The position numbers and the translations under genes are program-made. From contig NZ_CP042806.1 of NCBI RefSeq assembly GCF_008000815.1, positions 4,216,001 through 4,280,000 on the forward strand: a DNA stretch of 64,000 bases, given 5' to 3'. The notes beneath the pieces are model-generated. The model searched no databases, had not been told where the DNA came from, and saw only the letters and a program-made list of their open reading frames with translations. The stretch is from Terriglobus albidus. Its GTDB lineage: Bacteria; Acidobacteriota; Terriglobia; Terriglobales; Acidobacteriaceae. Shown here piece after piece: positions 48,843-58,077 of the stretch. The first letter of the stretch is position 1. Each line of letters opens with the position of its first letter.

Positions 48843-51086
48843 ATGGGTCCGCAAAATCCTCAGCAACCTCTCCCGCCGACGACGGATTACCGTGCTGCTG
48901 CGTCTGCGCCTACGGATGCATCGCTTTCTGAAGCAATCCTCGTCCTGCGCAAACGCCGTTGGGTTCTGCTCATCGCCATTGCAGTGGGCTTAGCGTACGG
49001 CATGTACCGGTCGGTCTCCCAACCGCGCTTATATATAGCGACCGGCCGTATTGAGGTGCGTTCAGGCTCCTCGAACGAGTACCGACTCACGACTGTAGGC
49101 GCTCCCGACACGAGCAATCACCTCACGACCCAGTCGTCCATCCTGACCAGCGAAACCCTGCTGCTGACGGTTGCTCGCGAGCTGAATCTTAATAACGAAC
49201 CGGCTTTCCTGGGCGTACGTCCCCCCGTACCTGTGACATCCCTCGATACGCCGATGATCCGCCAGGCCACATTGTCGCGGTTGAAGGCAAATCTCACAGT
49301 GTCGATCGTGGCACGTACGAACCTGATCACGATCAACTATCGCAGTCTCGATGCGCATCTGTCGGCTAACATTATCAACACGCTGATCAAAGATTACATC
49401 CAGCGCAGCTACCAGACCCGGTTCAACTCAGCACAGCACGCCAGTCAATGGCTGACCGGTCAGCTTGATGATCTCAAACAGCAGGTAGAGACTTCGCAGG
49501 AACAGCTTCTCGAGTTACAACGCCGCCTCGGTTCTGTGGGCGTGAGCATCGATCCAACCCATAGCCAAAGCGAGATCACTTCCCTGATCGACAGCCTCAC
49601 GAAGGCGGCCGGCGATGCCCGCATCAACCGCATCATCGCCGAATCCCGCTATCGCGCGCTGGCCCAGGCGGATCCGGCATCGATGGAAGGCCTCATCGAT
49701 GCAACCCCCAGCATCCAACCGGCGCCTCTGAATGCTTTGCGTAGTCAGCTGGCTACCGCCCGCGCGCACTATGCCGAACTGACATCGCAGCTTGGTCCGA
49801 ACCACCCTCAGGTCAAGGCAGCCAAAGCGCAGATGGATGAGCTGGCTACCGAGATCAATACCGAGCAGGGACGTCTACTCAATCAGGCAAAACAAACGTA
49901 TCTCGCTGCTAAGGCCACTGAAGAGCAGACCCAGGCCGCACTCGAGGCACAGAAGGCCGACGCATATAAACTACGCGACGAGCTGGTGGAATATACGCTG
50001 CGCCAGCGTGAGTTCGAATCGGGACGACAGCTTTATGACAGCCTGCTGCAGCGCTTGCGTGCTGCGGGTATTCAGGCGGGTCTCGAATCCCTTGAAATTG
50101 ACGTCGTCGATCAGGCGCTGATTCCGGCGGCACCTACGCTTCAGTCAGCAACCACCATCATTATCGTGACGCTGCTGTTCAGCCTGTTTGGAGGCATCGT
50201 CATTGCCTTCCTGCTTGAGAGCCTCGACACGGGCCTGCGTACGATTGCTGAAGTCGAAGGCATCACGGAACTACCGGCATTGGCCATCATCCCGAGGTCA
50301 CGCCGCACCGTCAGCGAATTGCCTGCCGGCATGAGTGTGACACAACTCAATATGGGTGTGCTTACCATGCCCAAATCCCAGTTTGCTGAAGCATTCCGTT
50401 CGCTTCGGACCTCCATCCTGCTGGCCGATACGGCTCATCCACCCCGGACGATCCTGTTTACCAGTGCGACGCCGTCGGAAGGCAAGACCACCTGCTCTAC
50501 AAACCTGTCCTGCATTCTGGCTCAACGTGAGACCAGGGTGCTTCTTATCGATGCCGATCTTCGGCGTCCCAGCGTCCATCATCGTTTTGGATTGAATGGC
50601 AAGGTTGGTCTCTCTACAGTACTGAGCGGGTCCACCAGCCTCGAAGAAGCGGTGCAACAGGTGGCCGATGTTCCGAACCTTGACATTCTGGCCAGCGGTC
50701 CGGTTCCTCCCTTCCCGACCGAGATGCTCAGCTCAGAAGGCATGCAGCATCTCATCGAGAGCGCAAAGACGAAATACACGCATGTCGTCATCGACTCCCC
50801 CCCAATTCTTTCCGTTACGGATGGTGTGATCCTTGGTCGCCAGACGGATGCCGCGGTACTTGTCATTCGGCACGGCAAATCCAGCAAACAGGTTGTCCGC
50901 CGTGCAAGAGACCTTCTCGTCCGCTCCGGTATCCGTGTGACTGGTTTTGTATTGAACGCGGTCGATATCAACTCGCCTGAATACTATGGCTACTACGGCT
51001 ACTCGGGTTATTCCTACGCGAACCTTGACTCTGACACGTGGGAGACAGCAGCCACACCCAAGAAGCGTCAGGGGGAAGGAGAGTGA
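48843..51086 (+). CDS. Wzc-type polysaccharide co-polymerase/tyrosine autokinase
   Basis: A 747-residue inner-membrane protein joining a Wzz chain-length domain to a BY-kinase. The first transmembrane helix (RWVLLIAIAVGLAYGMY) and the second near residue 440 (TIIIVTLLFSLFGGIVIAF) bracket a long periplasmic coiled coil. The cytoplasmic kinase has Walker A (SATPSEGKTT, about 541), A' (VLLIDADLRRP, about 566) and Walker B (HVVIDSPP, about 648). The C-terminal Tyr cluster (YYGYYGYSGYSYANL) is the autophosphorylation site. It governs polymer length and export with Wza. The GTGA overlap with the wza-like gene couples their translation. Confidence 0.94.
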   Translation: MGPQNPQQPLPPTTDYRAAASAPTDASLSEAILVLRKRRWVLLIAIAVGLAYGMYRSVSQPRLYIATGRIEVRSGSSNEYRLTTVGAPDTSNHLTTQSSILTSETLLLTVARELNLNNEPAFLGVRPPVPVTSLDTPMIRQATLSRLKANLTVSIVARTNLITINYRSLDAHLSANIINTLIKDYIQRSYQTRFNSAQHASQWLTGQLDDLKQQVETSQEQLLELQRRLGSVGVSIDPTHSQSEITSLIDSLTKAAGDARINRIIAESRYRALAQADPASMEGLIDATPSIQPAPLNALRSQLATARAHYAELTSQLGPNHPQVKAAKAQMDELATEINTEQGRLLNQAKQTYLAAKATEEQTQAALEAQKADAYKLRDELVEYTLRQREFESGRQLYDSLLQRLRAAGIQAGLESLEIDVVDQALIPAAPTLQSATTIIIVTLLFSLFGGIVIAFLLESLDTGLRTIAEVEGITELPALAIIPRSRRTVSELPAGMSVTQLNMGVLTMPKSQFAEAFRSLRTSILLADTAHPPRTILFTSATPSEGKTTCSTNLSCILAQRETRVLLIDADLRRPSVHHRFGLNGKVGLSTVLSGSTSLEEAVQQVADVPNLDILASGPVPPFPTEMLSSEGMQHLIESAKTKYTHVVIDSPPILSVTDGVILGRQTDAAVLVIRHGKSSKQVVRRARDLLVRSGIRVTGFVLNAVDINSPEYYGYYGYSGYSYANLDSDTWETAATPKKRQGEGE

Positions 51087-52090
51087 AACTGACTATGCCG
51101 TTTCTCAAGGTTAAGATCGGATCTCCGGTTCTGCTGGCTGTCATCATGGCCGCATCGGTTCCCTCGATTCGTGCACAATTCGCAGGCCCGGCCCCGGGGA
51201 ATGATAGCGGTGTCAATCATCCGCTGAAGATCACTACGGACCCAGCTCTCCTCTTCCCCCCTGACCGCGAACCAACGATCGGCGGCGGCGACTTGCTATC
51301 GGTCCATATCTACGGAGCCACGGAGTACAATCCGACGGCTCGCGTCTCACTCGATGGCTCAATTGCTCTTCCCCTGGCCGGTGTTGTCCATATCCAAGGA
51401 TTGACCCTAACCCAGGCCGAACACGCCCTCGCCGAACGCCTGGTCGCCGGAGGGATGTATGTTGATCCGCAGGTTTCCATCCAGGTCATGGAGACCCCAA
51501 ATCAGATCATTACGGTCACTGGCGAGACAAGGGGCGTTGGAAGCGTTGTCCCGGCTTTGGGGCGGCGGCGTCTTTTTGATGTTATTGCAGCGGTCGGAGG
51601 GCTTCCTCCTACTGCGAGCCACGTGGTCACCATCCTACGGCCCGGCAAGGACGCCCCTCTGGTTGTCGATCTCGGCAATAACCCGGCTAACGGCTCCATG
51701 GCAAATGTGCCTCTCTTTGCGGGTGACACCCTGGTCATCGCAAAAACGGGCGTGATCTATGCTCTTGGAGCATTCCGCACACAAAGCGCGATTCCGATGA
51801 TCAGCAACTCGCCTCTTACCGTGCTGCAGGCCATCACGATGGCAGGCGGCCCGAACTTTGAGGGGAAGCGCGAGGATACCCGCATTATCCGCACCGAGGG
51901 AACACGCCGCATTGAAGTAAAGGTCAATATGTCTCGTGTGATTGCAGGCAAGGACCCAGACCCAGTCCTGCAGCCAGATGACATCCTTTACCTGCCGACA
52001 AGCGGAATAAAGGCCGCGATTCGCGCTGGCGGTATCGCCACACTGATGGGTATCGCACAGCTTTCGTCTTACATCACGCTCAGTCACTAA
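51083..52090 (+). CDS. Wza-type polysaccharide export protein
   Basis: About 335 residues from the GTG at 51083, which overlaps the upstream stop by 4 bp. An ATG at 51095 is the alternative. A signal peptide (VLLAVIMAASVPSIRA) precedes a Poly_export domain (GGGDLLSVHIYGATEYNPTARVSLDGSIALPLAG) and SLBB-type beta-grasp segments (VTGETRGVGSVVPALGRRRLFDVIAAVGG; YALGAFRTQSAIPMISNSPLTVLQAI). The protein forms the outer-membrane export channel with the Wzc-type kinase. A C-terminal hydrophobic segment (GGIATLMGIAQLSSYI) may be the barrel helix. No lipobox Cys is seen. Confidence 0.92.
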   Translation: MKLTMPFLKVKIGSPVLLAVIMAASVPSIRAQFAGPAPGNDSGVNHPLKITTDPALLFPPDREPTIGGGDLLSVHIYGATEYNPTARVSLDGSIALPLAGVVHIQGLTLTQAEHALAERLVAGGMYVDPQVSIQVMETPNQIITVTGETRGVGSVVPALGRRRLFDVIAAVGGLPPTASHVVTILRPGKDAPLVVDLGNNPANGSMANVPLFAGDTLVIAKTGVIYALGAFRTQSAIPMISNSPLTVLQAITMAGGPNFEGKREDTRIIRTEGTRRIEVKVNMSRVIAGKDPDPVLQPDDILYLPTSGIKAAIRAGGIATLMGIAQLSSYITLSH

Positions 52091-52130
52091 ACGCCACGAC
52101 GTCCATTCAGGAAAGGAGTTCAACGTCCGC

Positions 52131-53360
52131 ATGGTGGATGACCATCAAGTGTCCTCCAGGCGCAAGCTCCGGCTCGCATACCTGGTTACGCATCCGATCC
52201 AATATCAGGCCCCCCTGCTCCGCCGTATCTCTCAGGAGCCGGATATTGACCTGACTGTTTATTTCGGTTCGGACTTCTCCGTTCGCGGCTACAAAGACCA
52301 GGGGTTCGGCGTTGAGGTGAAATGGGACATTCCTCTCCTGGAAGGTTATAAATACGAATTCCTCCCCCGGATTCTGGACAACGTCGCTTCACCAGATCAT
52401 TTGCGTCCCCTGAACCGAGGTTTTTTCTCCAGAATCGCCCGGCACGACGTGCTTTGGACCCATGGATACTCCAGCGTGAATGCTCTCCATGCCATGGTGG
52501 CTGCCAGGGCGCTTGGGGTGCCGGTCCTGCTACGGGCCGAGCCATGGATGGCGGACCGGCCGAGAGCCGGATGGAAGCTGGGGATGAAGAAGGCCTACTT
52601 TGCGGCTCTGTCGCATCTGATCGATGCGACCCTGCCGATCGGAACCTTGAATAGCAAGTATTGGAGCTATTACTTCGGGGAGGATATTCCTCAGTTCCTC
52701 TTTCCGTATGCGGTCGATAACAGTTATTTCCAGCAGCGCGCGATTCCCGCCCGGGAGACTCGTGCGCAGTTGCAACAGGAGCTCAACCTGGATCCATCTC
52801 GCCCGGTGATCCTGTTCGCTTCCAAGCTGCAGCAGCGCAAGCACTGCGACCATCTGCTGGAAGCCTACCTTCGGCTGTCGCCGGGGACAGGAATCGATCC
52901 GCATCCCTACCTCGTCATCGTCGGAGACGGAGAACAGCGGGCGCATCTGGAAGCACGAGTCAAAGAGTCCGGATGCACCAGCGTCCGCTTTGCCGGTTTC
53001 CGCAACCAGGCAGAGCTTCCCCGTTTCTTCGATCTCTCAAGTGTCTTCGTTCTACCCTCACGGCATGAACCCTGGGGACTGATCGTCAACGAGGTCATGA
53101 ATGCCGGACGCGCGGTGATCGTTTCGACCGATGTGGGCTCTCAACCAGACCTTGTAACCGACGGCGTTGAAGGTTGCGTCTTTCCTGTTGGTAATATCGA
53201 TGCACTGACTGATGCCCTGCGGCGTGTTTTTGCGACACCGGATACTCCGGCGGCAATGGGTACCGCCGCCCTGGAGCGAATCAACCACTGGAGTTTTGAA
53301 GAAGATGTGCAGGGACTGCGGCAGGCGCTTGCACACGTTACCGGCAACTTTATCGCCTGA
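52131..53360 (+). CDS. GT4-type glycosyltransferase
   Basis: A 409-residue GT-B enzyme. The N-terminal half starts RKLRLAYLVTHPIQYQAPLLRRI. The C-terminal half has a retaining GT4 donor site (ILFASKLQQRKHCDHLLEAY; FVLPSRHEPWGLIVNEVMNAG with the E-x7-E pattern). It would add a sugar to the undecaprenyl-linked repeat unit of the exopolysaccharide. Donor and linkage are unknown. It follows the Wza gene by 40 bp in the same direction. Confidence 0.88.
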   Translation: MVDDHQVSSRRKLRLAYLVTHPIQYQAPLLRRISQEPDIDLTVYFGSDFSVRGYKDQGFGVEVKWDIPLLEGYKYEFLPRILDNVASPDHLRPLNRGFFSRIARHDVLWTHGYSSVNALHAMVAARALGVPVLLRAEPWMADRPRAGWKLGMKKAYFAALSHLIDATLPIGTLNSKYWSYYFGEDIPQFLFPYAVDNSYFQQRAIPARETRAQLQQELNLDPSRPVILFASKLQQRKHCDHLLEAYLRLSPGTGIDPHPYLVIVGDGEQRAHLEARVKESGCTSVRFAGFRNQAELPRFFDLSSVFVLPSRHEPWGLIVNEVMNAGRAVIVSTDVGSQPDLVTDGVEGCVFPVGNIDALTDALRRVFATPDTPAAMGTAALERINHWSFEEDVQGLRQALAHVTGNFIA

Positions 53361-53402
53361 ACTGTTTTATTACCTGTTGTCCCTGAGAATCTCTGCCAGA
53401 CC

Positions 53403-54578
53403 ATGCGCATTCTGCACATCATCCGGACGATCAACCCTGAAGCTGGCGGGCCGGCTGAAGCGGTCCGCACCCTGATCAGCTATAAGGACCTCGGTTATGA
53501 AGGGGAAGTCCTTACGCAGGACGATCCGAATGCTCCTTATCTCAAAGGGCTGCCCTTCCCCGTGCATGCCCTAGGGCCCGTCAATTCGACCTATGGCTAC
53601 ACCTCGAAGCTGATTCCATGGCTCAAGAAAAACCGTTCTCGCTTTGATGGAGCGGTGGTCAACGGACTTTGGAATTATGGGGGGCTCGCTGCCTATCGTG
53701 CGCTCTTCGGAGAGATTCCGTATCTTGTCTTCCCACATGGGATGCTTGACCCTTATTTCAAGTCGGCATACCCGCTGAAACACCTGAAGAAACTTGCCTA
53801 TTGGCTTTCGGCAGAGTACCGGGTCCTAAAAGGGGCCAACTACGTGCTCTTTACCTCTCAAGCAGAGAAAGAGCTTGCCGAGAAGACCTTTCCCATCTAC
53901 CGGTGGACGCCCCATATCGTTCCCTATGGGGCCGACACGCCGCGCATTCAAAAAGCGGAAGCGCTACGAGCCTTTTATGACCATGCGCCGGAGCTTAGAG
54001 GCAAACGTTTTCTACTTTTTCTGGGACGAATTCATCCTAAAAAGGGTGTCGATCTGATGCTTCAAGCCTTTGCACAAACTGCGGCGCTCGACCCCGAGTT
54101 GCATCTTGTGATCGCCGGCCCGGATCAGGTGGGATGGCGCCATGAATTACAAACTATCGTCGACAAGGCGGGCCTGACCAGCCGTGTCCATTGGCCCGGC
54201 ATGCTCAAAGGAGCACTCAAATGGGGGGCGTTTTACGCCTGTGAAGCATTTATTCTGCCGTCGCACCAGGAGAACTTCGGCATCGCGGTTGCCGAGGCTC
54301 TTGCCTGTGGTAAGCCAGTGCTTCTCTCCGACCAGGTAAACATCGCGCCCGATATCAAAGCAGATAGCGTCGGTCTGGTGGAGGCTGACACCCTGGATGG
54401 AACACTGAACCTCTTCCGGCGCTGGAATGCTCTTTCCGCAGACGAACGCACGCAGATGTATAAGCAGGCTCCAATCACTTTTCGTACACGGTACGACATG
54501 AAGGAAAACGCCAAGATTATCCTGGGCCTGTTTGGCAAAGAGCTGAAGAAGCATCCCCTCAACAACTCGGAGAGCTAG
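53403..54578 (+). CDS. GT4-type glycosyltransferase
   Basis: A 391-residue GT-B enzyme starting MRILHIIRTINPEAGGPAEAV, typical of GT4 enzymes in polysaccharide loci. The donor-binding half contains LLFLGRIHPKKGVDLML and the E-x7-E motif in ILPSHQENFGIAVAEALACGKPV. It resembles WcaI/mannosyl-type transferases, but donor and acceptor are not assigned. The stop overlaps the region before the acyltransferase gene by a few bases, placing it in the same operon. Confidence 0.89.
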   Translation: MRILHIIRTINPEAGGPAEAVRTLISYKDLGYEGEVLTQDDPNAPYLKGLPFPVHALGPVNSTYGYTSKLIPWLKKNRSRFDGAVVNGLWNYGGLAAYRALFGEIPYLVFPHGMLDPYFKSAYPLKHLKKLAYWLSAEYRVLKGANYVLFTSQAEKELAEKTFPIYRWTPHIVPYGADTPRIQKAEALRAFYDHAPELRGKRFLLFLGRIHPKKGVDLMLQAFAQTAALDPELHLVIAGPDQVGWRHELQTIVDKAGLTSRVHWPGMLKGALKWGAFYACEAFILPSHQENFGIAVAEALACGKPVLLSDQVNIAPDIKADSVGLVEADTLDGTLNLFRRWNALSADERTQMYKQAPITFRTRYDMKENAKIILGLFGKELKKHPLNNSES

Positions 54579-54580
54579 TG

Positions 54581-55204
54581 ATGGCCAGACAGATCGATTA
54601 CAAGTCGACAGAGGCACTGCCTTCTGACACTACGGGCGATCCATATCTTCGCCCCGCCTTCTCTGTCGGAAACCGCCTTAAGCGCCTGGTATGGAACATT
54701 ACCTGGCTGCTGCTGTATCGGCCCTCGCCTCGGCCATTTCATGCGTGGCGTAGCATGCTTCTGCGCCTCTTCGGCGCAACCATGGGGGCGCACTGCCACT
54801 TCTATCCCGGCTCGCGCGTCTGGGCTCCATGGAATCTCATCTGCGGTGAACAGGTAACCCTTGGCGACGGCGCAGAGGTCTACAACCCTTCGCCCATGAC
54901 CTTTGCCTCCCACGCCATCGTCTCGCAGAATGGCTATATCTGTGGCGCAACCCACGACTACGACGATCCGGCCTTTCCCCTGGTCAGCTACCGCATGCGC
55001 CTCGGCGAATACTCCTGGATCTGTGCCCACGCCAACGTCGCTCCTGGCGTCAATGTTGGTGACGGAGCCGTCCTCGGTCTGGCTTCTACCGCTACCCGAG
55101 ACATGGAACCCTGGACCGTCTACGCCGGTTCGCCCGCCGTCAAGATCAAAGACCGCAAGCGTGTCTACACCACCACGACACCCTCCGGAGACGAACGGGC
55201 ATGA
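54581..55204 (+). CDS. WcaF-like hexapeptide-repeat acyltransferase
   Basis: A 207-residue left-handed beta-helix enzyme. The N-terminus (YLRPAFSVGNRLKRLVWNITWLLLYRPSPRPFHAWR) and the hexapeptide-type turns (LICGEQVTLGDGAEVYN; GVNVGDGAVLGLAS) resemble colanic-acid acetyltransferase WcaF. It probably O-acetylates the exopolysaccharide. A His in ATHDYDDP is a plausible catalytic residue. It is set between the GT4 and GT2 genes, and its stop overlaps the GT2 start (ATGA). Confidence 0.87.
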   Translation: MARQIDYKSTEALPSDTTGDPYLRPAFSVGNRLKRLVWNITWLLLYRPSPRPFHAWRSMLLRLFGATMGAHCHFYPGSRVWAPWNLICGEQVTLGDGAEVYNPSPMTFASHAIVSQNGYICGATHDYDDPAFPLVSYRMRLGEYSWICAHANVAPGVNVGDGAVLGLASTATRDMEPWTVYAGSPAVKIKDRKRVYTTTTPSGDERA

Positions 55205-56034
55205 TCTCCATCCTCATCCTGACCAAGGACGAAGAGAAGAACCTTCCCGGATGCATTGAGTCTGTCCGCTGGTCCGACGATATCCACGTCCTCGATTCCG
55301 TCTCCCGCGACAACACCCAGGCCGTCGCTCGTAAGCTCGGAGCCATCGTCACCGAGCGCCCCTTCGATAACTGGGCCGCACACCAGAACTGGGCACTCGC
55401 CAATATTCCCTTCAAGCACATGTGGGTCTTCTACCTGGACGCCGACGAACGCTGCACACCCAGCCTAAAAGACGCCCTTCTGCAAGCCGTCGCCGCTCCG
55501 GGTGAGAACGTCGCCTTCCGTATCCAGCGCCGCGACTTCTTCCTCGGCACCTGGCTCAAGCACGTGCAGACGTCGCCCTTCTACATGCGCCTCTTCCGTC
55601 CCGAGTGCATGAAGTACGAGCGCCTGGTCAATCCCGTCTCTATTCCTTCCGGCCCGGTTGCCCAGCTCACCGGATACCTCGACCACTTTCCATTCAGCAA
55701 AGGCATCGGCCACTGGATCGAACGTCATAATCAATACAGCCGCTTTGAAGCCGAACAGATCGTCGCCAACCGCCGCGCCCAGAGCGAAGAAAGCCCCAAA
55801 GTCAGCATCCGCTCAGCTCTCTTCGAGAAGGACTTTCACAAGCGCCGCTTCCACCAGAAAGAACTCTTCTACAGAACACCCGGGCGCCCGCTCATCAAGT
55901 TCCTGGTCCTCTACCTGCTCAAGAAGGGCTTCCTCGACGGTCGCGCCGGCTTCACCTACGCCACGCTACAGGCCATCTACGAATATCTGATCGTCCTCAA
56001 AACCCGCGAGATCGAATACATCGGTCAACTTTAA
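55201..56034 (+). CDS. GT2-type glycosyltransferase (WaaE/KdtX-like)
   Basis: A 277-residue GT-A enzyme. The N-terminal nucleotide site is ISILILTKDEEKNLPGCIESV and the metal site is the DxD in FYLDADERCTPS. The C-terminal part (RFHQKELFYRTPGRPLIKFLVLYLLKKGFLDG) resembles the WaaE/KdtX group. Acceptor is unknown, but the position at the end of the polysaccharide operon suggests it builds the same polymer. No flippase (Wzx) or polymerase (Wzy) gene follows within the window. The next gene is on the opposite strand. Confidence 0.9.
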   Translation: MISILILTKDEEKNLPGCIESVRWSDDIHVLDSVSRDNTQAVARKLGAIVTERPFDNWAAHQNWALANIPFKHMWVFYLDADERCTPSLKDALLQAVAAPGENVAFRIQRRDFFLGTWLKHVQTSPFYMRLFRPECMKYERLVNPVSIPSGPVAQLTGYLDHFPFSKGIGHWIERHNQYSRFEAEQIVANRRAQSEESPKVSIRSALFEKDFHKRRFHQKELFYRTPGRPLIKFLVLYLLKKGFLDGRAGFTYATLQAIYEYLIVLKTREIEYIGQL

Positions 56035-56079
56035 GCGCCGTTCCATACGTCTCATCATTCAATCCTCTTAACAAAACAA

Positions 56080-56106
56080 AAAGCGCCCCTTCCCCAGGGA
56101 CGCTTT
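56080..56106 (-). terminator. Terminator of the receiver-only gene
   Basis: A hairpin with a 10 bp stem and one mismatch (AAAGCGCCCC / GGGACGCTTT). A TTTTTGTTTTG tail follows on the minus strand. It lies 20 bp past the stop. Confidence 0.8.
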
Positions 56107-56125
56107 CTGCTTACTTACTAAAAAT

Positions 56126-56506
56126 TTACCCGCGAAGCTTTGCCAACAGGTCGGTTGGGTGTACGGGCTTTGCCAGAATCTCGAACTCGTGCCCTTGGCT
56201 CCGTGCCTTGTCCAGCAGATCGGCCGTAGCGGCCTGTCCACTGAAGAGAAGAATTTTGCAGTGGGGAAGACGCGTACGCGTCTCAATTGCAGCTTCAATA
56301 CCCGTCATCCCGGTCATGATGACATCGCTGATCAGCATGTCCGGACGGAAGGAGTCCAACGCCTCCACGGCTTTTTCGCCGCTATAAACAGCCTTTGCCT
56401 CGAAACCGGCCTGGTTGAGAATGATCGCCAGCGTATTCGCGATCACCTGCTCATCGTCCGCCACCAGCACCTTGGCGCGTGGCTGATTCCCTGTGGTCTC
56501 TGTCAT
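56126..56506 (-). CDS. Single-domain response regulator (receiver only)
   Basis: A 126-residue CheY-like receiver with no output domain. The acidic pair is in VLVADDEQV and the phosphorylated Asp in DMLISDVIMTG (near residue 56). The switch Ser is in LLFSGQA and the Lys in LAKPVHP. Such proteins act by protein-protein contact or as phosphate sinks. No sensor kinase is adjacent, so it is an orphan here. It stands alone between the polysaccharide operon and the ABC system, with its own terminator. Confidence 0.92.
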   Translation of the reverse strand: MTETTGNQPRAKVLVADDEQVIANTLAIILNQAGFEAKAVYSGEKAVEALDSFRPDMLISDVIMTGMTGIEAAIETRTRLPHCKILLFSGQAATADLLDKARSQGHEFEILAKPVHPTDLLAKLRG

Positions 56507-56694
56507 GGGGGTGATTCCTTACCTCAAAGTCGAAAAATTTCAACCGGCAGCTTGCACGAACGTATTATCCTGCGCGAAAGCGTCTGACGCGCCCGCTGAA
56601 ACAATGATACGCTGTCCGCAGCGTCCCCGCTTGCAAGTTGTGAATTTTCAGCAACAAACGACTTATCAAACCTCAACATTAAAAATCAAGAAGC

Positions 56695-58077
56695 ATGCAG
56701 CCAGCCATCATTCGCGCCGAGCGCGTCGAGAAATATTATTCCCAACCGAGCGAGAACCGGATCCAGGTGATCTCGCCGACGGACCTCTCCATCGTCCAGG
56801 GAGAGATCATCGCCTTGCTTGGCCCTTCGGGCTCCGGCAAGTCGACCCTGCTGCGCATGCTCACTGGTCTCTCCACGCCTTCGGCGGGGCAGGTCTACTG
56901 GCACGAAGCGCCGATCCAGAGCGCTGATGTGAATGTCAGCATCGTCTTTCAGTCGTTCGCGCTCTTTCCATGGCTTACGGTTCTCGAAAACATCGAAGCA
57001 CCCTTGAAAGCACGTGGTGTCGATGCGGCGACACGCCGGAAACGCTCCCTCAAGATCCTCGATACTGTTGGTCTCGACGGCTTCCAGGCCGCCTATCCCA
57101 AGGAGCTCTCGGGAGGCATGCGACAGCGCGTCGGCTTTGCCCGTGCCCTGGTTGTCGAACCAGAGGTACTGTTCATGGACGAGCCGTTCTCCGCGCTGGA
57201 TGTCCTTACGGCGGAGAACCTGCGCTCAGAGCTGCTGGAGCTGTGGCACAAGAAGACAATCCCGACGAAGTCGATCTTCATCGTGACCCACAACATCGAA
57301 GAGGCGGTACTACTTGCAGACCGCATCATCGTGCTTGGCCGCAACCCCGGCCACATTCGTACGGACTTCCGCGTCAATCTGGCTCATCCTCGTGACCGCA
57401 AAGCCGCTGCCTTTACGCAGCTGGTTGACTACATCTACAAAGTGCTTACGCAGCCCGAGGCGCCCGCGCCGGCACTTCCGAATATCAACGGCCGCCGTGT
57501 TCGCGATCAACGCGAGATGAAGTACCAGATGCTGCCGCACGCACGTCCGGGCGGCATTGCGGGTCTGCTTGAGTTCTTGCTCGATCACGGCGGCAAATCG
57601 GATATCTATCGCCTGGCCGATGATCTTGCCTTTGAGATCGATGACCTGCTGCCGATCGTGGAAGCTGCATCGATCCTGAAGTTCCTCACAGTGACCGAAG
57701 GCGATGCCGCCATCACAGCCCTGGGCACCGAGTATGCCAACGCAGAGATCCTTCGCCAGAAAGAGATCTTCCGCGAAGCCGCGGTAGAGAACGTGTTGCT
57801 GCTGCGTCAAATCGTTCGCGCACTGCAATCGAAGTCTGACCATACCGTGCCGGAAGACTTCTTCCATGACACGCTTGACGAAGTCTTCTCCGAAGAAGAA
57901 ACCATCCGGCAGTTGGAAACAGCGATCACCTGGGGTCGTTATGCAGAGATCTTCGACTTCGACTCGACGCGTCGCCGCTTTATCCTTCCCGAGTCGGCTC
58001 TTGCAGAGCCGGAGAGCATCTTCGCCGATGCTCCAGAGGAAGAGGAAGAGAAAGACAAGCAGGAGACCGGTCTATGA
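56695..58077 (+). CDS. NitT/TauT-like ABC ATPase with C-terminal AAA-associated domain
   Basis: A 460-residue ATPase. The N-terminal NBD (about residues 1-245) resembles NrtD/SsuB/TauB-type subunits, with Walker A (GPSGSGKST, about 43), signature LSGGMRQR (about 139) and Walker B (VLFMDEPFSAL). The C-terminal part (about 300-460) matches an AAA-associated domain with a winged-helix look (GLLEFLLDHGGKSDIYRLADDLAFEIDDLLPIVEAASIL). It may sense a ligand or regulate transport. The tail is very acidic (EEEEKDKQETGL). It overlaps the permease gene by 4 bp (ATGA). No canonical ribosome-binding site is seen before its start. Confidence 0.9.
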   Translation: MQPAIIRAERVEKYYSQPSENRIQVISPTDLSIVQGEIIALLGPSGSGKSTLLRMLTGLSTPSAGQVYWHEAPIQSADVNVSIVFQSFALFPWLTVLENIEAPLKARGVDAATRRKRSLKILDTVGLDGFQAAYPKELSGGMRQRVGFARALVVEPEVLFMDEPFSALDVLTAENLRSELLELWHKKTIPTKSIFIVTHNIEEAVLLADRIIVLGRNPGHIRTDFRVNLAHPRDRKAAAFTQLVDYIYKVLTQPEAPAPALPNINGRRVRDQREMKYQMLPHARPGGIAGLLEFLLDHGGKSDIYRLADDLAFEIDDLLPIVEAASILKFLTVTEGDAAITALGTEYANAEILRQKEIFREAAVENVLLLRQIVRALQSKSDHTVPEDFFHDTLDEVFSEEETIRQLETAITWGRYAEIFDFDSTRRRFILPESALAEPESIFADAPEEEEEKDKQETGL

